Source of the DNA: Alphaproteobacteria bacterium
GTDB lineage: Bacteria; Myxococcota_A; UBA796; GCA-2862545
Reading direction: 5' to 3'
DNA length: 64,000 nt
Assembly: GCA_020632875.1 (NCBI GenBank)
Contig: JACKET010000018.1
Location: 62,001 to 126,000 of the forward strand
Below, piece by piece: positions 16,301 to 23,639 of this stretch; position 1 is the first letter of the stretch; the number at the start of each line of letters is the position of its first letter. Under the pieces are notes generated by a model. The model did no database searches and was not told where the DNA came from. It worked only from the letters and a program-made list of their open reading frames with translations. The position numbers were made by a program, and so were the translations under genes.

Positions 16301-18466
16301 CGCATCGAGCAGGGCCGTATTGAGCTCGATCTCGTACTCGCCGAGGGGGAGGCCCTCGATCGTGACGTGCCCGTCGGGCGCCTGGAGCGAGCGGGTCCCC
16401 TCCGGCCCCGTCAGCGTGATCAGCTCGGCGGGCACGTCCCATTCGCCCACGTCGAGGACCTTGTTGTCGTTTCGGTCGACGAAGACGTGCACGTCCACGC
16501 GCCGTTTCTCGACGAGCGGGATGTCCACGACGGCCTTCCGGCTGCCCGACACGCCCACGGGGGCCATCTCGTCCACGCTCAGGAGGTAGCCGGACGAGTC
16601 CACGCCCATGCGGAAGACGCCCGGCTTGAGCCCGCGGATCCGGTAGCGTCCGCCCTCGCCGGACACGGCGGTCCGGTCGAGCACGGTGACCTCGACGCCC
16701 TGCACGCCGTAGTCGCTCGGGCCGAGGCGCCCGTCGCCGTCCACGTCCACGAAGACCGTGCCCGTGACGACGCCGCCCCCGAGGACCGCTCCGCGCACGT
16801 CCCGGAGGTTCCCCCCGAGCCGCACCCCGGAGTTGACGGTGTACGCGAGCTCGAGGTCGGTGAGGTCGGTGATGAGGTTGCCGCCGGCGAAGACGCTGCC
16901 CCACCCCGAGAACGCCCAGCCCACCCGGCCCTCCAGCAGCGCGCGGGGGTTCGAGAGCCCGTCGGCGCCGAAGCCGGTCTGCAGGCCCAACGCGGTGAGG
17001 CTCTCGACGCGCGCCCGCTCCATCAGCAGCCTCGCGCCGGCGCCCGCGACCCCGGACCCGCCCGTCGCGACGCCCCATGCGTACGGGCCGAATCGCAGGA
17101 TGGGCCCGAGCTCCGACAGCGCGAACAGCCGCCACTGGGCCTGCTCCACCTGGAGCGCCCGGTCGAAGGCGAGGTTCAGGCTCGAATTCAGCCGGAACCG
17201 GCTCCGCGTCTGCATCGCGAACGCGCTCTGCACCTGGTGCCGGAACAGGTCGCGGGACGGCAGCCCGTCCTCCCAGCCGAGCGCCACGCCGTAGCGGAGG
17301 GCGAGCCGGGCCCGCGAGCCGAAGATCGCGCCGAGGCCGGCGGTCCCGACGGTCGTGGAGTCGAGCAGGGCGCTCGCGTTGCGCACGCTGCCGTCGGCCT
17401 GCATCGCGAAGGTCGACGTGAAGCGGTGCTCCCCGTTGGCGAGGACCCACGATTCGGTCCGTGTGGCCGGGCCGTTCGACGGCATCCACGCGTCCCGGCC
17501 GTTGATGTAGCCCACGAGACGCGCCCGGGAGCGCTCGCCCTGAACGCCCACCGCCAGCGTGCTCGTGTAGCCGCCGCCCACCCGCGCCGCGGTGGCGCGC
17601 GCCCGCACGGGGCCGGCCTCCACGGTCTGCTCGATGCCTGCGAGCGGCAGGATCTCGGGGTCGGTGCGCGGCACGAGGACCCCGCCGAACACGCGCGTGC
17701 GGCCCACGCCGTAGCCTTTCGCCGCTCCGGCGACCGCGACCACCTCGCCCTGCTCGTCGAAGATCGAGCAGCACACGAGCTGGCGGGTGTTCCCGACGGT
17801 CAGGTCGGCTTCGAGGTCGGTGTCGCCCGTCGGCCGCAGCGCCGCCTGCAGGCCGCGCAGCGAGAACGCCGAGCGGCCCGGCGTGGGCGTGAAGAACACG
17901 TCGCCGAGCGTGAGATCGAAGCGGCGCGTGGTCGTGGTGCTCTGCAGGTTCCGGAAGCCGAACCCGTCGCCCGAGGACTGCATGAGCACCTGCGAGAGGT
18001 GCGACACGCCGGCCGCTTCGCTGTTGTACCCCAGCATCCCGCCGTACACCTGGGTCAGGACCGGGGGCCCGGTCTTCGTCCCCCCGCTCGCCCGGACCGT
18101 GGCGTCGGCCCGCCAGAACGGCACGCCGTCCTCCGGTGCGAGATCCAACGGGGAGAAGGTCTCGCGAGAGAGCGGCGTGCCGTCGACGGTGATGACGATG
18201 GACTCGGTGAGGCCGCCGCGGAGCACGAGGACCGTGGCCACACCGGGTCGCCTCCCCTCCACCCGGACGGACCCGGCGTCCACCACGGACAGCTCGAGGA
18301 CCTCGGGATCGAGGGAGATCGCATCGTCGAAGGCATCCAGACGCAGGAAGTACGCCCGCCCCACGGGGAGCGGCGCCGTCGCGACCCGATCGGCCGACAG
18401 CGTGCGCTGGGCGTACGCAGGCGACGCCAGCAGCGCGAAGAGCAGGCCCAGCAGGGCGAAGAGCAT
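13325..18466 (-). CDS. Giant usher-like outer-membrane protein with SdrB and ten Big2-like repeats
   Basis: The product is 1713 residues. Residues 1-19 are a signal peptide (SPAYA cut). Residues 21-95 resemble the N-terminal domain of pilus secretins (SLDPEVLELSVVDAGSVRVEG...ESIVITV). About 100-560 is a long run of alternating amphipathic strands, read as a beta barrel. About 566-835 has three SdrD-B/CNA-B-like modules with Asp-rich calcium-type loops (DVDGDG, DRNDN, DANDNG). About 850-1713 is ten Big2-like Ig repeats of roughly 80-85 residues. The chaperone-like gene ends six bases upstream. Taken together this suggests a fused usher and adhesive stalk; the usher role is inferred, not shown by a defining motif. 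Confidence 0.7.
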   Translation of the reverse strand: MLFALLGLLFALLASPAYAQRTLSADRVATAPLPVGRAYFLRLDAFDDAISLDPEVLELSVVDAGSVRVEGRRPGVATVLVLRGGLTESIVITVDGTPLSRETFSPLDLAPEDGVPFWRADATVRASGGTKTGPPVLTQVYGGMLGYNSEAAGVSHLSQVLMQSSGDGFGFRNLQSTTTTRRFDLTLGDVFFTPTPGRSAFSLRGLQAALRPTGDTDLEADLTVGNTRQLVCCSIFDEQGEVVAVAGAAKGYGVGRTRVFGGVLVPRTDPEILPLAGIEQTVEAGPVRARATAARVGGGYTSTLAVGVQGERSRARLVGYINGRDAWMPSNGPATRTESWVLANGEHRFTSTFAMQADGSVRNASALLDSTTVGTAGLGAIFGSRARLALRYGVALGWEDGLPSRDLFRHQVQSAFAMQTRSRFRLNSSLNLAFDRALQVEQAQWRLFALSELGPILRFGPYAWGVATGGSGVAGAGARLLMERARVESLTALGLQTGFGADGLSNPRALLEGRVGWAFSGWGSVFAGGNLITDLTDLELAYTVNSGVRLGGNLRDVRGAVLGGGVVTGTVFVDVDGDGRLGPSDYGVQGVEVTVLDRTAVSGEGGRYRIRGLKPGVFRMGVDSSGYLLSVDEMAPVGVSGSRKAVVDIPLVEKRRVDVHVFVDRNDNKVLDVGEWDVPAELITLTGPEGTRSLQAPDGHVTIEGLPLGEYEIELNTALLDAGYLPTGLTRRTVYVDRRGFQRVLFPVRPVRRIAGRVCRDANDNGRLDGADVCEAGLTVSLATGETQKTGPDGSFAFEPVPPGDQRVRVGNVESEPIRVTEYPVDHGDVRLLLPYVQPPSPSPTSKQADSALVALRLQLEQTDLKVGERIGFEVTGTFANLLQMRIEKPDLVVADHRVAKVVGGALVAVGEGRTQVEAFSGKVRSPGIEIEVRRLPVVGLVARPARLEVPFGDVATVGATAIFVDGDSQEVGDRVDWRCEDPQVCRVEGNGVFVATGPGTTILRADYLGVASQPVEVRVTTGDAVPTEMAVNPPQLTLGLQSSGRVYVDARLSNGRDVHLTTEVEWATDSPDVIAILPGGRIKPVSVGRATVTATFKGVESTRATIEVVPAVGLVVVPTIGVVPAGVSVPVRLFEVLGDGTYQEVTKGKWTSADPAIADIQEGRLLAGQVGTTSLVARYRGNESLPMEVQVVGTALAGLRATAESILVEADEVAYVDALATFRDGRETVATSVVTWEVRDPGIAKVSEDGEITGLKPGRTVVTGSWLGWSTPPVEILVGAGISEVPDAILVEPATVSISAQGAQPLAVSVLSESGRLLGEKNVRWEVGDPSVAWVEKNEVRAVAVGNTEIVAVQGDVRSLPVPVEVRPIVGITADPPLGRLPVGARVELRALAVVDDGSAERLDGGVQWSSSDPDILRIDGNGELLAFKAGRANVVATWRNMKTLPMPVEVADTDLVSLAVQPAEASVRADETLPLAVVAVFGDGAQADGTPHVTWTSTRPSVATAKDGLLAGVEPGVAEVFATWMGLKSPPIRVTVAPVDAVGVILGNASEVVLLGRRFPLRATAVTADGKLLDASEQTLWGVSDTDVVQVDANGYLEALAPGETTLVGVVGGEESPAVRVEVTGVAVLRVDVEPGALAVRPDDPVELVVRATLADGRTIDVTPQVDWEIDGRGVAVDRYNHLVVGHGARARVRARIDDVRSGWAEIVSTE

Positions 18467-18472
18467 TCGGCT

Positions 18473-19195
18473 CTACGGGACGGTGAAGAGCGTGGAGGCC
18501 ACCGGGACGGGCGCCGTGTTGTCGCCGACGACGACGCCGTCCACGGTGTAGATCCCGGGCTCGAGGGCGGTCTCGAGCTCGGCGCGGAGGGTGCGCCCCT
18601 GGCCCGGGAGGAACCGCATCTCGCCCGAGTCGACGCGGGCCACGACGGGCCCGTCCTTGCGCCGGACGACGCCCTTGAACCGGAGGAAGCTGTGGGTCTC
18701 GCCGCGCTGCTGGGCGTCGAGCGAGAGCCACAGGCGGCCGTCCTCGACGTTCACCGCGGGGCTCCCGACCTCGACGGCAGGCGCGCCGACGCCCCCCGCG
18801 TCGATCAGGAGGAGCGAGGCGATGCGCATGGTGGTGCTGCCGCCCGCGCTCGCTTCGAAGAGCACCGTGGCGTACTGGCCACCGGAGGCGTCCGGCGGGA
18901 TGTGCGCCTCGAGCTGGATCTCGCGGCGCTCGTCGGCCGCGAGTCGGAAGGTCGGCGGGTCGATGGACGACCACACCGCCGCGGAGCGCTCGAGGGTACC
19001 GACGGGCGCGAACACGTGGCCGTGCTCGTCGTACCACCAGTCCTCGAGGTACACCCTCACCTCCACCGGGTAGGGCGCCGTGTTCCGGACCGCGAGGGTT
19101 CGACCCACGGCGGATCCGGGTGCGGCGTCCACCACCAGGTAGGGCGGAGAGACGGCCAGACCGAGGGCCCATGCGGCGGAGATGAGGGCGATCAT
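18473..19195 (-). CDS. Pilus chaperone-like periplasmic protein
   Basis: The 240-residue product has a signal peptide (MIALISAAWALGLAVS). Two beta-sandwich halves follow. The first keeps the chaperone pattern of a long strand with paired hydrophobics (RTLAVRNTAPYPVEVRVYL) and FRLAADERREIQLEAHIPP, as in the N-domain of pili assembly chaperones, then GGQYATVLF. The classical PapD Arg-Lys pair cannot be assigned with certainty. It lies seven bases after the pilin-like gene and six before the usher-like gene, the order expected for subunit, chaperone and usher. The ATG was preferred to a start 60 bases upstream, which would spoil the signal peptide. Confidence 0.6.
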   Translation of the reverse strand: MIALISAAWALGLAVSPPYLVVDAAPGSAVGRTLAVRNTAPYPVEVRVYLEDWWYDEHGHVFAPVGTLERSAAVWSSIDPPTFRLAADERREIQLEAHIPPDASGGQYATVLFEASAGGSTTMRIASLLLIDAGGVGAPAVEVGSPAVNVEDGRLWLSLDAQQRGETHSFLRFKGVVRRKDGPVVARVDSGEMRFLPGQGRTLRAELETALEPGIYTVDGVVVGDNTAPVPVASTLFTVP

Positions 19196-19202
19196 GGGAA
19201 CC

Positions 19203-19766
19203 TCAGCTCGGGATGAAGGTGAGGATGATGGTCGCGCCCGCGGTCGGCGCGTCACCGGAGTCGATGATGGTCCCGAGACCCATCTGCTGACCGACCACCG
19301 GCACGCCGAGACCCGTGAACACCGCGGTCGGGCCGGGCGTCAGGGTGAAGGTGGGCGGCGTCACGCTCAAGTTGGAGTGCGTGTCGTTGAAGAAGCCCTC
19401 CGCGCCACCGGTCGTGGTGGACGTGAACGCCTGGACGTCGATGGCCGTGAGGCCGCCGGTCTGCTGGCAGTCGAGCAGCGCTTCGCCGCCGACGTACCAG
19501 AGGCCGCCGCCGTCGAGCCAGCCGAACAGGTTGCCGCCCGGGAGCAGGCCCGTCTGGCCGAACGTGACGTTGGTGGCGCCTTCGTTGTTCACCTGTCCCG
19601 GGGTGAGGAAGGCGTTCGTGGTGACGCCGGCACCCTGGACCGCGCAGTCGATCGTGAGATCCGCCTGCACCGAGATGTCGAACGTGAAGTCGCCGGTCGC
19701 GGGGTCGGTGGGACCGCCGTGATCGGCCGCCATGGCCTGGAATGAGAGTAGTAGCGCTGAAATCAT
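19203..19766 (-). CDS. Pilin-like secreted subunit
   Basis: The 187-residue product has a short signal peptide (MISALLLSFQAMA). The mature chain starts with a strand rich in alternating hydrophobics and a cysteine (FTFDISVQADLTIDC), has a second cysteine in the middle (LLDCQQTGG), and ends in a hydrophobic strand (GATIILTFIPS). Paired Cys plus a terminal alternating strand is the layout of spore-coat-U/CsuA-type and other chaperone-usher pilins. It overlaps the previous gene by ATGA, with GGAG six bases before the chosen ATG. Identification as a fimbrial subunit rests on layout and neighbours, not on sequence identity. Confidence 0.55.
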   Translation of the reverse strand: MISALLLSFQAMAADHGGPTDPATGDFTFDISVQADLTIDCAVQGAGVTTNAFLTPGQVNNEGATNVTFGQTGLLPGGNLFGWLDGGGLWYVGGEALLDCQQTGGLTAIDVQAFTSTTTGGAEGFFNDTHSNLSVTPPTFTLTPGPTAVFTGLGVPVVGQQMGLGTIIDSGDAPTAGATIILTFIPS

Positions 19767-20410
19767 CGCCATCTCCTGTTGTGGGTGAACCCGCCGGACG
19801 GGTCGGCGACCTGGGGTCGCCGGGAGATCCCGTTCGTCGGGGCTTCGAGGCCCGAGACCGATTCGGCCTCCAGCCGGTAGACCAGGGGGAAGTCGAGCCA
19901 CCCGTCCCGCCGCGCGCGGTCGACGCGCACGGCGACGCGGTGGTGGAGCTCTCCCCCCTGCACCAGCTGGGACTCCAGCTGGACTCCGAACGCAGACGCC
20001 GAGCGCAGCGACTCGACGGGCGCTCCGACGGGACCGACGCGCACGTGGTCGGCGGCACGCAGGTCGGGGCGGACCCAGACCGTGTAGGCGCCCCCGCCCG
20101 GACGGACGCGGAGCACCTGGCGCGAGCCCATCTGCGTGACCTCGGGGAGCACGGGCTCGAGGCGCTCGCGGCCCATGCGCAGGCACACGTCGAGCACGAG
20201 CCACTCGGCCCCCGCGCTCTCCACGACCTCGACGCCCGGGTCGCCGAGCCCGAGGTGGGTCGCGTACATCGAGCCGCCGCCGTCGATCACGGCGCGCGAG
20301 CCCGATCCGAGCCCGCTCATCGACAGCTCGACGGGCGGCGAGGCCAGCGCGGCCATCACTGCGGCTGCAAGAACCACTGTGCCCCCGCAGCGCCTTCGGT
20401 GCGCGTCCAC
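19763..20410 (-). CDS. Secreted beta-rich protein of the usher-like operon
   Basis: The chosen GTG start gives 215 residues, with a basic n-region (MDAHRRRCGG) and hydrophobic core (TVVLAAAVMAALAS), a reasonable signal peptide; AGGGG lies just upstream. This start lies inside the kinase gene (55-base overlap). A TGATG start at 20356 would remove the signal. The mature part is mainly beta strand with one Cys and resembles the accessory or tip subunits of fimbrial operons only in general character. It ends in ATGA overlap with the pilin-like gene, so the two are coupled. Confidence 0.55.
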   Translation of the reverse strand: MDAHRRRCGGTVVLAAAVMAALASPPVELSMSGLGSGSRAVIDGGGSMYATHLGLGDPGVEVVESAGAEWLVLDVCLRMGRERLEPVLPEVTQMGSRQVLRVRPGGGAYTVWVRPDLRAADHVRVGPVGAPVESLRSASAFGVQLESQLVQGGELHHRVAVRVDRARRDGWLDFPLVYRLEAESVSGLEAPTNGISRRPQVADPSGGFTHNRRWR

Positions 20411-22044
20411 GTCCCCTGCATCCGGCCGTCGTCGCGGAGCGTGCCCTGGAACACCATCGGGCCGTCGCGCTCCACGAAGTGGATCGCCTCGCCGTTGAGC
20501 GTGCCGGACACCCGGATCTGCCGTCCCCGCAGCGTCAACGTGGCGTCGAAGCCCGCGCTGCTCTGGTGCTCGATCGCCATGACCGCCGGGTCGCTGCCCG
20601 CGATGCCGCGGTACTTCGTGGCCAGGCGTCCGGCGGGCTCGGCCTCGACGGGCTTCGGCGCGGGTGCGGCGACCGGCTCCGGGACCGGCGCCGCGACCGG
20701 CTCCGGATCACGGGCCGCGACGGGCTCCGGGTCGGGGACGGGCGCCGCGACGGGCGCGGGAGCGGGCTCGGCCGGCGCGGGTGCGACGGGCATCGCCACG
20801 GAAGCGGCGCCGTTCTGCACGACCTGCGCGGTCACCATCGCCCCCACGCCCATCGCGAGGATCACGAGCAGCCCGACCCCGATGGCCAGCACCAGCGGCG
20901 AGCCGGGGTCTCGCGGCGTGGGATCGAGGGTGGTCTGCGAGATGGTCAGGTCGGTCAGCCGCGGCGCGATGGGCGCGTTGGCGTCGGCCGGGTTCAGCAC
21001 CGTCTGCTGGTGGTCGGCGCGCGGCCGCAGGACGGTGTTCTGCGGGACCGGCGCCCGCGCCGCCTCGGGCGGGCCGAGGTCGCTGCCGCTCGAGAACGGT
21101 GCGACGAGCGTGTCGCCGTTGTCGATGGCGGAGCCGTCGCCCGGGAGCAGGGTCGGGTTGTGGGGGACCTCGTCGGCGACGAACGTGTCCTGGCTGGGCG
21201 TGCGGCGGTTCCAGCGCGTCGTGCGGCCGAGCAGCACGTCGCGCAGGGTCGCGCAGTCGGGGATGCGCTCCTCCTTGCGGGTCTGGAGCGCGCCGGCGAT
21301 CGCGGCCTCGACGGGGCCCGGCAGGGCGGCGTTCAGCTCGCGCGGCGGCGTGTACTCCCCTGCGGCGACCTTGTTGAAGATCTCGAGGATGTCGTCGCCG
21401 TAGAAGGCCTGGGAGCCCGTGTAGAGCTCGTACAGCATGCACCCGAGCGCGAACACGTCGCCGCGCGCGTCGACGGACTTCGCGTCGCGGATCTGCTCGG
21501 GGGACATGTAGGACGGCGTGCCCATCGCCACGCCGGAGCGGGTCTTCGAGAGGTTCTGGTCCCCCTCGACGAGCTTCGCGAGCCCGAAGTCCGTCACCTT
21601 CGGGATCCAGGAGCCCGAGAACTTCTGCAGCAGCACGTTGCCGGGCTTCAGGTCGCGGTGGACGAGGCCCTGCTGGTGCGCGTGGTCCACGGCCTCGAGC
21701 GTGCCCATGAACAGCTGGAAGGCCAGATCGGGCGCGGGTCGCGGCACCTTCATCAGGAAGCCGTCGAGCGACGGGCCGTCGACGTACTCCATGAGCAGGC
21801 CGGGCTGGCCGCCGATGTCGAGCACGTCGTGCACGGCGACGATGTTGGGGTGGCGCAGGCTCGCCTGGACGCGGCCCTCCTGCAGCATGCGCTCCGTGAT
21901 CGCCTTGCTGCCGACCGTCAGGACCTTCAGCGCGTGCTGGCTCCCGAGCGTCTGGTGCCGCACGAGGTACACGACCGCCATTCCACCCTGACCGAGCACG
22001 CGCTCGATGGTGAAACGGTCCACGATCTCGCCTGCCTCGAGCAC
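20356..22044 (-). CDS. Membrane Ser/Thr protein kinase with extracytoplasmic tail
   Basis: The 562-residue product has a full Hanks-type kinase domain at about residues 11-275: glycine loop GQGGMAVVY, Lys40 in HALKVL, HRDLKPGN (129-136), DFG (152-154) and MSPEQ. A linker with several TVL/TLL phosphosite-like words leads to one transmembrane helix (about 384-407). A Pro-Ala-Glu-Val stalk and a beta domain (478-562) follow outside the membrane. There are no PASTA repeats. It heads an operon with a pilin-like subunit, chaperone and usher-like protein, so it may control that system; the link is positional. Confidence 0.88.
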   Translation of the reverse strand: MLEAGEIVDRFTIERVLGQGGMAVVYLVRHQTLGSQHALKVLTVGSKAITERMLQEGRVQASLRHPNIVAVHDVLDIGGQPGLLMEYVDGPSLDGFLMKVPRPAPDLAFQLFMGTLEAVDHAHQQGLVHRDLKPGNVLLQKFSGSWIPKVTDFGLAKLVEGDQNLSKTRSGVAMGTPSYMSPEQIRDAKSVDARGDVFALGCMLYELYTGSQAFYGDDILEIFNKVAAGEYTPPRELNAALPGPVEAAIAGALQTRKEERIPDCATLRDVLLGRTTRWNRRTPSQDTFVADEVPHNPTLLPGDGSAIDNGDTLVAPFSSGSDLGPPEAARAPVPQNTVLRPRADHQQTVLNPADANAPIAPRLTDLTISQTTLDPTPRDPGSPLVLAIGVGLLVILAMGVGAMVTAQVVQNGAASVAMPVAPAPAEPAPAPVAAPVPDPEPVAARDPEPVAAPVPEPVAAPAPKPVEAEPAGRLATKYRGIAGSDPAVMAIEHQSSAGFDATLTLRGRQIRVSGTLNGEAIHFVERDGPMVFQGTLRDDGRMQGTWTRTEGAAGAQWFLQPQ

Positions 22045-22110
22045 GGCACCACCCCGTTGGATTCACGGGGCGAGGGATCCTTCCCGAGGTCCCCAATTCC
22101 TGCAGCACAT

Positions 22111-22302
22111 GTCACGAGCACGAGAACGAGCACGTCTCACGAGCACGAGAACGAGCACGTCTCACGAGCACGAGCACGTCTCACGAGCACGAGCACGAGC
22201 ACGTCTCACGAGCACGTCTCACGAGCACGAGCACGTCTCACGAGCACGTCTCACGAGCACGAGCACGTCTCGCGAGCACGTCTCGCGAGCACGAGTGCCA
22301 GC
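22111..22302. repeat. GAGCACGAGCACGTCTCAC complex tandem array
   Basis: The array is built from GAGCAC hexamers and CGTCTCAC octamers in changing order, for example GAGCACGAGCACGTCTCAC. It lies just upstream of the kinase start and may hold or displace that gene's promoter. No coding role is supported. Confidence 0.85.
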
Positions 22303-22305
22303 CCC

Positions 22306-22422
<117 letters not shown>

Positions 22423-22423
22423 G

Positions 22424-22765
22424 CTACTCGCGCGCGGACCTCCACCCGAACATCGAAGCGATGAGCAGGGTGTAGGCCAACATGATGGCGAGGACGTTGA
22501 GGATGCCGCGCGCCAGGGCGAAGCCGGAGAGCCCGCTGGTGCCGAGGACGCCGGCGCCGTGCAGGATGGCCGGGAGCGGGACGAGGAGGATGCCGAGCCC
22601 GAGGCGGAGGAGCTCGAGCAGGCCCGCCGTGATCAGGCAGAGCCCGGCCGCTCGGCTGCTGCCCAGCATCCGCACGCCGACGACGAGCGCCACGAGCCAC
22701 ATCACCATCAGCGGGGCGCTGAACACGGTGTGGCTGCCCATCGCCCAGAGGAGGTCAGCCTCCAT
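22424..22765 (-). CDS. Small polytopic membrane protein
   Basis: The 113-residue product has three or four hydrophobic segments and no polar domain. It is 11 bases overlapped with the gene upstream, another small membrane protein of similar size, so the two probably work together or form one complex. Its stop abuts a heptamer array. I do not recognise a family. Confidence 0.6.
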   Translation of the reverse strand: MEADLLWAMGSHTVFSAPLMVMWLVALVVGVRMLGSSRAAGLCLITAGLLELLRLGLGILLVPLPAILHGAGVLGTSGLSGFALARGILNVLAIMLAYTLLIASMFGWRSARE

Positions 22766-23078
22766 GCGGCTCCCTCCCCCGCGCCGCCACGGCGATGGCG
22801 AGGCCCAGGAACAGCGCGTGGATGATGGACTGCACGAGCCAGAAGACCTGGGTGACGTACACGGGCACGCCCTCGCCGCCCTCCGCGACGACGAACCACT
22901 CGTAGAGCGCCCACACGAGGGTCCCCGTGAGGTCGAGCAGCAGGAACCCCGACAGGGCCATCGCGCCCAGGATGCTCACGGTGCGGTGCGCCCCGATGGT
23001 GAGGACCGCGTACACGATTCCGACGAGCAGCACGAGCCACACGGGAGCCGAGAACAGGACGGGGAGGAGGATGTCCAT
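22755..23078 (-). CDS. Small polytopic membrane protein
   Basis: The 107-residue product starts with ATG (MDILLPVLFSAPVWLVLLVG) after a weak ribosome site. It has three hydrophobic segments, at about 5-27, 34-56 and 75-97, with a short acidic loop (EWFVVAEGGEGVP). It overlaps the next gene by 11 bases and is divergent from the TlpA-like gene, 69 bases away. The family is not recognised. Confidence 0.6.
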   Translation of the reverse strand: MDILLPVLFSAPVWLVLLVGIVYAVLTIGAHRTVSILGAMALSGFLLLDLTGTLVWALYEWFVVAEGGEGVPVYVTQVFWLVQSIIHALFLGLAIAVAARGREPHGG

Positions 23079-23147
23079 GCGGGCGCATCGTACACGAGCC
23101 TTGGAACGGACCGGTGAGCTTGCTAAGTGCCCGCCACAGGAGGAACC

Positions 23148-23630
23148 ATGCTGGGCGTTCTGTTGTGCGCGGCGGCCCTGGCCGGCCCCGAGATGATCCC
23201 CGAGAAGGACGTCGACCTGGTCGGCCGCACCGCGCCCGACTTCACGGCGCAGGACGACGAGGGCGCCGCCTTCACGCTCGCCTCCACCCGCGGCAAGCCG
23301 GTGGTGCTGTCGTTCTGGGCGAGCTGGTGCGGGCCCTGCCGGCAAGAGCTGCCCGCCCTGGCCGAGCTCCAGAAGACCCGCGACGACGTGGTCATCTACG
23401 CCGTCAACGTCGACCGCGAGCGCGCCAAGGCCCAGAAGTTCCTGGCCCAGGTGAAGTTCGACCTCCCCATCGTGTGGGACAACAACGCCGAAGCGCTCGG
23501 CCAGTACGACGTGATGTCGATGCCGACGATGTTCCTCCTCGACCCGAAGGGCACGGTGAAGTGGCGCAAGACCGGCTTCAGCCGCGAGAACGGGCTCAAA
23601 GAGCTCGAAGACGAGCTGGCGAAGCTGTAG
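23148..23630 (+). CDS. TlpA/ResA-like periplasmic thioredoxin
   Basis: The 160-residue product starts with ATG behind AGGAGG. A signal peptide or anchor (MLGVLLCAAALAG) is followed by an AhpC/TSA-Redoxin-type thioredoxin fold with WASWCGPC (CGPC at residues 61-64) and a cis-proline region (SMPTMFLLDPKG). Proteins of this family reduce or exchange thiols outside the cytoplasm, for example in cytochrome c maturation. The next gene, nine bases downstream, encodes a disulfide-forming fusion enzyme, so the two may balance periplasmic thiol redox state. Confidence 0.88.
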   Translation: MLGVLLCAAALAGPEMIPEKDVDLVGRTAPDFTAQDDEGAAFTLASTRGKPVVLSFWASWCGPCRQELPALAELQKTRDDVVIYAVNVDRERAKAQKFLAQVKFDLPIVWDNNAEALGQYDVMSMPTMFLLDPKGTVKWRKTGFSRENGLKELEDELAKL

Positions 23631-23639
23631 GGGGCGACG

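Noticed and set aside
9375..19172. A 3265-codon minus-strand open frame
   Set aside because: It joins the real xdhB frame to antisense-phase sequence of several other genes, with an Arg/Pro-rich composition typical of out-of-phase GC-rich DNA. Real starts inside it are supported separately.
11741..19216. A 2491-codon plus-strand open frame
   Set aside because: It is the antisense of xdhA and the usher-like operon. The product is Arg/His/Asp-rich without any domain and no ribosome site is present.
22111..22302. Possible CRISPR array
   Set aside because: Units are 6 to 8 bases long without spacers of uniform length and no cas genes are nearby.
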